From Aequorivita sp. H23M31 (GTDB taxonomy: Bacteria; Bacteroidota; Bacteroidia; Flavobacteriales; Flavobacteriaceae): a DNA stretch of 64,000 bases. The stretch covers positions 1,426,001 to 1,490,000 of the forward strand of contig NZ_CP034951.1 of assembly GCF_004022485.1 (NCBI RefSeq). The letters run 5' to 3'. The notes beneath the pieces were generated by a model. The model made no database searches, was not told where the DNA came from, and saw nothing but the letters and a program-made list of their open reading frames with translations. Of this stretch, positions 60,710 through 64,000 are shown in pieces (positions within the stretch are counted from its first letter, which is position 1; the number at the start of each line of letters is the position of its first letter). The translations under genes and the position numbers were made by a program.

Positions 60710-61059
60710 ACACAAAAAAAACATATTCAGAAGCAGAATTGACCACCCAAGCAGAGGGAGTATTTGAACGCTTTCCAGATGCCACCACGGTATTTGCCAC
60801 TACGGACGGGAACGTCTTTTTGGACAGGAACCGTGCCGAGCTGCACGCAGGAAAAGGCAGGGTAATCGCCATAGATAGAACCTTGCCCGAACCCGAAGCC
60901 CCGGAAGCCCCAAAGATGAACGCCAAGGATAGCATTGCGCTTATCCAAGAAGCCACGTTGGAAGACCTTTCGGCCTTTGCCAACGACGAACGCAAAACAG
61001 TCCAGGAAGCCTACCAGAACAGGCTGGCCGAACTGGGAATAAACAATAACGAAGACTGA
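60706..61059 (+). CDS. Small phage protein upstream of the tail sheath (117 aa)
   Basis: 117 residues from ATG at 60706, overlapping the spanin stop by 4 bp. Contains FATTDGNVFLDRNRAELHAG and a Pro/Glu/Ala-rich linker (PEPEAPEAPK). In Mu-like phages small genes here (gp35/gp37 position) serve head-tail joining; function inferred from position only. Confidence 0.6.
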   Translation: MNTKKTYSEAELTTQAEGVFERFPDATTVFATTDGNVFLDRNRAELHAGKGRVIAIDRTLPEPEAPEAPKMNAKDSIALIQEATLEDLSAFANDERKTVQEAYQNRLAELGINNNED

Positions 61060-61061
61060 AC

Positions 61062-62243
61062 ATGGCACAACTTTCAGGAGTAAATATTGAAAAGCTTCAG
61101 GGCGGGCTGGAACGCCAAGCCCTGGGCACGGACAACCACGTGGCAATGGTGTTTTCTGGAATGAAGACAACCACATTGCATGCCGACGTGAACAATGCAG
61201 GGTTGGGCGTGAAAATCCGCTCTGTTTATGACGCAGAGCAACTGGGCTTTAACGAGAGCTTTGATGCCAACGAGAGCGTAAACTATTACGACCAGATCGT
61301 GGAGTTTTTCCGTTTGGCGCCCGAGGCTACGCTGTACCTGTTTTCTACCGATGTGGTGGCAGACATTACAGGTTTCCTCAATGCCAATAAAGACATCAAG
61401 GGCTATGCTACTGATTTTATCGGGGTGGAGACCACCAACGAGCTGGAGGCGACCGATCTGGGCGATCACCAAGCGATTATCGATGCGCTTGCCGTTGCAA
61501 ACCGGTTGATCGACTTTGCGGTGATCGGGGTAAGCAATGTTATGCCCACTATTGATCTTTTCACGCAGGAATGCCCAATTGTATCGGTAGCCACCGCGTG
61601 CGAGAAAAATGACGGCAAGGCTTCGATAGGCTCCGTTTTAGGGATGATCGCCGTACGCAAGGTATCTGAGAACCTCGGTTCTGTGGATATTGAGCGGAAA
61701 CCCCTGAACAGCCGTGGCGGGAACGACTACCCGTTGACCAACGGCTCTCTGGGCAGGTGGATAGGCAGTTATCTGCCCGATGGCACTTCGGTAAGTGCGA
61801 TGGCCAAATCGCAGCTCAATGCCATCATTGAAAAGGGTTATATAGTAGCGGCAAGCTATGAAGGGTATCCCGGGTTTTTCTTTGAGAACAGCTACACTGC
61901 CATAGAACAGACCTCGGATTACGCATTTATCGAAAACAACCGGGTATGGAACAAGGCATCGCGCATCATCCGTGAAACGCTTTTGCCAAAGGTAAAGAGC
62001 AAGGTAAAGAAAGACCCCACTACCGGGTTTATCGCATCCACAACGGTTTCCTATTGGAAAACGCTTCTGGAAAAGAGCCTGAACCGAATGCTTACCGAAG
62101 ACGACATCTCAGGCTTTGAAGTGAGCATAGACCACAAACAGGTAGTGAACAGTACCCAGCCCGTAAAGGTGAAGGCACTGATCGTTGCGGACGGCATCGT
62201 GCACGAGTTTACGGTGGCGGTGGGATTAACCAATAATATTTAA
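61062..62243 (+). CDS. Phage tail sheath protein (DUF2586-like)
   Basis: 393 residues. The order of features, VSVATACEKNDGKASIGSVL, LNSRGGNDYPLTNGSLGRWI and the C-terminal VSYWKTLLEKSLNRMLTEDD, resembles the DUF2586 sheath family. A sheath plus tube plus tape measure indicates a contractile tail (myovirus-type morphology). It is directly followed by the tube gene. Confidence 0.82.
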   Translation: MAQLSGVNIEKLQGGLERQALGTDNHVAMVFSGMKTTTLHADVNNAGLGVKIRSVYDAEQLGFNESFDANESVNYYDQIVEFFRLAPEATLYLFSTDVVADITGFLNANKDIKGYATDFIGVETTNELEATDLGDHQAIIDALAVANRLIDFAVIGVSNVMPTIDLFTQECPIVSVATACEKNDGKASIGSVLGMIAVRKVSENLGSVDIERKPLNSRGGNDYPLTNGSLGRWIGSYLPDGTSVSAMAKSQLNAIIEKGYIVAASYEGYPGFFFENSYTAIEQTSDYAFIENNRVWNKASRIIRETLLPKVKSKVKKDPTTGFIASTTVSYWKTLLEKSLNRMLTEDDISGFEVSIDHKQVVNSTQPVKVKALIVADGIVHEFTVAVGLTNNI

Positions 62244-62249
62244 GAGGAC

Positions 62250-62684
62250 ATGGCAGAAAGGATCATAAACAAGTTTGGCACGATGAAGGGGTGGAACTCC
62301 ATCACGGCCAATTTAATGGGTCGGGATGTGGAAGGCATTACCGAACTCAAGTACAGCGACTCCATGGAAAAGGAGAACGTCTATGGCGCAGGGCCGTACC
62401 CCGTGGGAAGGAGCCGTGGCAATTATGAGGCCGAGGCTTCCATCACCCTTTTTAAGGAAGAGGTGGACGGCCTGAAACTGGCAATGCCCGCGGGAAAACG
62501 GTTGCAGGATATTGCTCCCTTTGATGTCGTGGTGGAATACGAGACCGAGGGCGGTACAATCTATAAGGACGTTGTCCGGAACTGCGAGTTCAAGAACGAC
62601 GGCATTGAGGTTTCACAGGCCGATGGTACGATTGCTACGGAATATGAGCTTATCGTGAGCCATATTGACTGGAATGTGATATAA
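62250..62684 (+). CDS. Phage tail tube protein
   Basis: 144 residues, beta-rich. IEGI-like strands and YGAGPYPVGRSRGNYEAEAS fit contractile-tail tube proteins, and the gene directly follows the sheath and precedes the tail assembly chaperone. Length is typical for a single-domain tube monomer. Confidence 0.78.
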   Translation: MAERIINKFGTMKGWNSITANLMGRDVEGITELKYSDSMEKENVYGAGPYPVGRSRGNYEAEASITLFKEEVDGLKLAMPAGKRLQDIAPFDVVVEYETEGGTIYKDVVRNCEFKNDGIEVSQADGTIATEYELIVSHIDWNVI

Positions 62685-62691
62685 CTTTTAC

Positions 62692-62720
62692 GAAATCGAA
62701 ATCGAAATCGAAATCGAAAA
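62692..62720 (+). repeat. (GAAATC)n hexamer run upstream of the tail chaperone gene
   Basis: About five copies of GAAATC lie just upstream of the chaperone start codon. Shorter hexamer runs of the same kind precede the capsid gene (58584-58612) and the DUF5675 gene (59825-59853). Confidence 0.75.
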
Positions 62721-62734
62721 CCAAATACAATAAA

Positions 62735-63091
62735 ATGGCTGAGAAGACAGGAGACAAGAAATTAGAAGTAGTGCGTCCCTTTGGCGATGCTGAAATAGAG
62801 GCACACGCGGCAAAGGTGGGCGGAAAACGCAATCTTCGGGAAGTGGTGGTCGAGACCGACGACGGTTATGCCTTTCATTATCTGGTAAAGAAACCATCAC
62901 GGTCGGTAATTCAGGCCGTGGTGCAGTATGAAGGAAAGAAGGACGTAACGGCACAGCAAAAGGTAATGCTTGGCTGTGTGCTGGAGGGCGACAAGGAAGC
63001 CTACGAAAACGACGGCAGTATTTATGGCGAACTGGTCGGGAAGATCGGGGAGCTTACGCGGTCGGCAAAGGCGGATATAAAAAAGATTTAG
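62735..63091 (+). CDS. Tail assembly chaperone, short form
   Basis: 118 residues (MAEKTGDKKLEVVRPFGDAE onward). It is positioned between tube and tape measure, where tail assembly chaperones (lambda gpG, Mu gp41) lie. Its end contains a slippery sequence A AAA AAG (63079-63085) in the correct frame, with the stop TAG only two codons later. A fraction of ribosomes should shift -1 into the frame to 63330, making a longer form. Confidence 0.8.
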   Translation: MAEKTGDKKLEVVRPFGDAEIEAHAAKVGGKRNLREVVVETDDGYAFHYLVKKPSRSVIQAVVQYEGKKDVTAQQKVMLGCVLEGDKEAYENDGSIYGELVGKIGELTRSAKADIKKI

Positions 63092-63330
63092 CCCGGTTTT
63101 GGTTAGATACAAAGGATGGCACCGGTCGGGATTTTGAGAAGATCGATGCCATTCTTCGCGTTCAATACGGTATAGACCCCCACACCTTGAGCGACCAGGA
63201 TTGGGCACAGCGGTTCCAGGAGTGGGTCTATGTGCAGCGGATGGAATTGGAAACCCAAGAGGCCATTATGGAAAAAGCGTTCCGCAAGGTAATGGTAGAG
63301 GTGGTAAATGCCGTGTTCGGCAAGAAATAG
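63085..63330 (+). CDS. Tail assembly chaperone, frameshift extension (81 codons)
   Basis: After slipping -1 on A AAA AAG the frame continues from GAT at 63085 to TAG at 63328-63330, giving about 81 more residues (DLARFWLDTKDGTGRDFEKI at the start). The frame has no start of its own near the slip site. The full product would be about 198 residues, matching the GT-type chaperone pattern of contractile and lambda-like tails. Confidence 0.75.
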   Translation, partial: DLARFWLDTKDGTGRDFEKIDAILRVQYGIDPHTLSDQDWAQRFQEWVYVQRMELETQEAIMEKAFRKVMVEVVNAVFGKK

Positions 63331-63555
63331 CTATTTGAAGGTGCGTGTCCTGGAATCTACCTGCGTGCCGATATAGACAACGGCCACCGCAAAGACAAAC
63401 CAAAAGGTAAGCGCAAATACATGCTCAAAGTTATAGATGAGCAAGACGATATAAGCCAAGGGAATGGCAAACAATGCCACCCAGAGCAAGCTGTAAAACA
63501 GCAATCGGGCAAGGGCCCGGACAAAGGCAAACATATTTTTTAAGGCAGAAAGCAT
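63331..63555 (-). CDS. Small membrane protein antisense to the tail operon (74 aa)
   Basis: 74 residues from ATG at 63555, with two predicted transmembrane helices (about 14-33, 40-62). Its last base is directly next to the frameshift-extended stop (63330). It is the only minus-strand gene in the rightward tail operon. It might be a holin-like or moron protein, but no family is recognised. Confidence 0.5.
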   Translation of the reverse strand: MLSALKNMFAFVRALARLLFYSLLWVALFAIPLAYIVLLIYNFEHVFALTFWFVFAVAVVYIGTQVDSRTRTFK

Positions 63556-63573
63556 ATACAAATATAACCAATA

Positions 63574-64000
63574 ATGGCATCAGTTTCAACAGAATGGATA
63601 TTAAATCTTGGCGGGAACATTCGCGAGTCCATCAAGAAGGTGGTGGGCAATGTGCAGGAATCCATTGACTCTGTAAAGGACCTGGGCACCAATTGGGGGC
63701 TGACGGAAAAGAAAACCAAGGCCGCGCTCAAGAACGAAGAGCTTAACCTAAGGGAAACCCGGAAGGAACTAACTGCCAAGGAACGCACCCTAAAAGATTT
63801 GGAAAAGGCCTATAAAAAGGCTGCTCCGGGAGTTGCTTGGTCCAAGGCAAAAAAAGCAGTTGAAGACCAGCAAAAGGAAATAGACAAACTCAAGGAAAAG
63901 CTTTGGAACGCTTCCGAGAATGCCAAAACCCTTAAAGAAGACCTTGAGAATTTCGCCAAGATAAAGACAGACTGGAGCAGTGTGGCCATACAGGCCAACC
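63574..64000 (+). CDS. Tail tape measure protein, partial
   Basis: The first 142 codons of an open frame that continues past the window edge. It begins MASVSTEWILNLGGNIRESI and goes into long, heptad-rich coiled coil (EKKTKAALKNEELNLRETRK, then KELTAKERTLKDLEKAYKK). Placement after the tail assembly chaperone and coiled-coil nature indicate the tape measure that sets tail length. Confidence 0.75.
   Translation, partial: MASVSTEWILNLGGNIRESIKKVVGNVQESIDSVKDLGTNWGLTEKKTKAALKNEELNLRETRKELTAKERTLKDLEKAYKKAAPGVAWSKAKKAVEDQQKEIDKLKEKLWNASENAKTLKEDLENFAKIKTDWSSVAIQAN

Larger units (their letters stand above)
38380..64000. mobile_element. Mu-like transposable prophage (left part; right end outside window)
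   Basis: The block contains a divergent repressor/HTH switch, MuA-type DDE transposase, MuB-type ATPase, DUF3164 and GemA-like early genes, gp28-type terminase, gp29/gp30-type portal and MuF, gp36-like protein, virion morphogenesis protein, protease/scaffold, capsid, DUF2586 sheath, tube, tail chaperone and tape measure. It is therefore a contractile-tailed transposable phage. The exact left end was not found; it lies between about 38361 and 38620, where AT-rich direct repeats occur. The sequence is visibly GC-richer than the flanking host DNA. Confidence 0.88.

Overview
The window comes from a low-GC member of the Bacteroidetes, most likely a marine Flavobacteriaceae species (Aequorivita/Gramella-like; inference). 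The signs are Bacteroidetes-type -7 promoter boxes (TAnnTTTG), little or no Shine-Dalgarno sequence, flavobacterial housekeeping genes (mutL, ribH, recF, tandem rhomboids, WbqC family) and many short tandem repeats in spacers.

Layout. (1) 1-12 kb: a phosphoglycosyl transferase, then core genes. A minus-strand block carries an EEP-family phosphohydrolase, two rhomboid proteases, mutL, a small membrane protein, ribH and a TPR protein; recF, a methyltransferase and a LolD/MacB-type ABC ATPase lie on the plus strand. (2) 12.1-38.0 kb: a surface-polysaccharide (O-antigen/capsule-type) locus, all on the minus strand. It has about ten glycosyltransferases (GT2 and GT4), a GT-C-like membrane protein, a Wzy/WaaL-type polymerase or ligase, a Wzt-type ABC ATPase with a carbohydrate-binding tail, TylF-like and class I methyltransferases, a DegT aminotransferase, and an unusual hydrolase / nucleotidyltransferase-like / APH-like kinase trio. 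An asparagine-synthase-like gene is frameshifted at a C-run, next to a GxxExxY gene flanked by inverted repeats and a glycosyltransferase remnant. No Wzm permease is present. (3) About 38.4-64 kb, running off the right edge: a Mu-like transposable, contractile-tailed prophage that is visibly GC-richer than the host. It has a repressor/operator switch, MuA and MuB homologues, a run of small early genes (DUF3164, GemA-like, DUF7220), an AT-rich two-gene cargo (secreted coiled-coil protein plus HNH nuclease), then structural genes. Packaging and portal genes (50.8-57.3 kb) run leftward; protease/scaffold, capsid, lysis, sheath, tube, tail chaperone and tape measure run rightward from a divergent control region near 57.4 kb.

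Most notable points: a portal-MuF fusion ending in an AT-rich CdiA-CT/BECR-like RNase-toxin domain with no obvious immunity gene, but with two tandem promoter-hairpin units (candidate small RNAs) just beyond its 3' end; a textbook A AAA AAG -1 frameshift site in the tail assembly chaperone; a probable single-protein spanin; a signal-peptide-like N terminus on the capsid; paired CAGAAnnTTCTG operators; a 22-bp direct repeat inside an inverted repeat at the divergent late promoter; and pervasive 7-bp-periodic repeats in host spacers.
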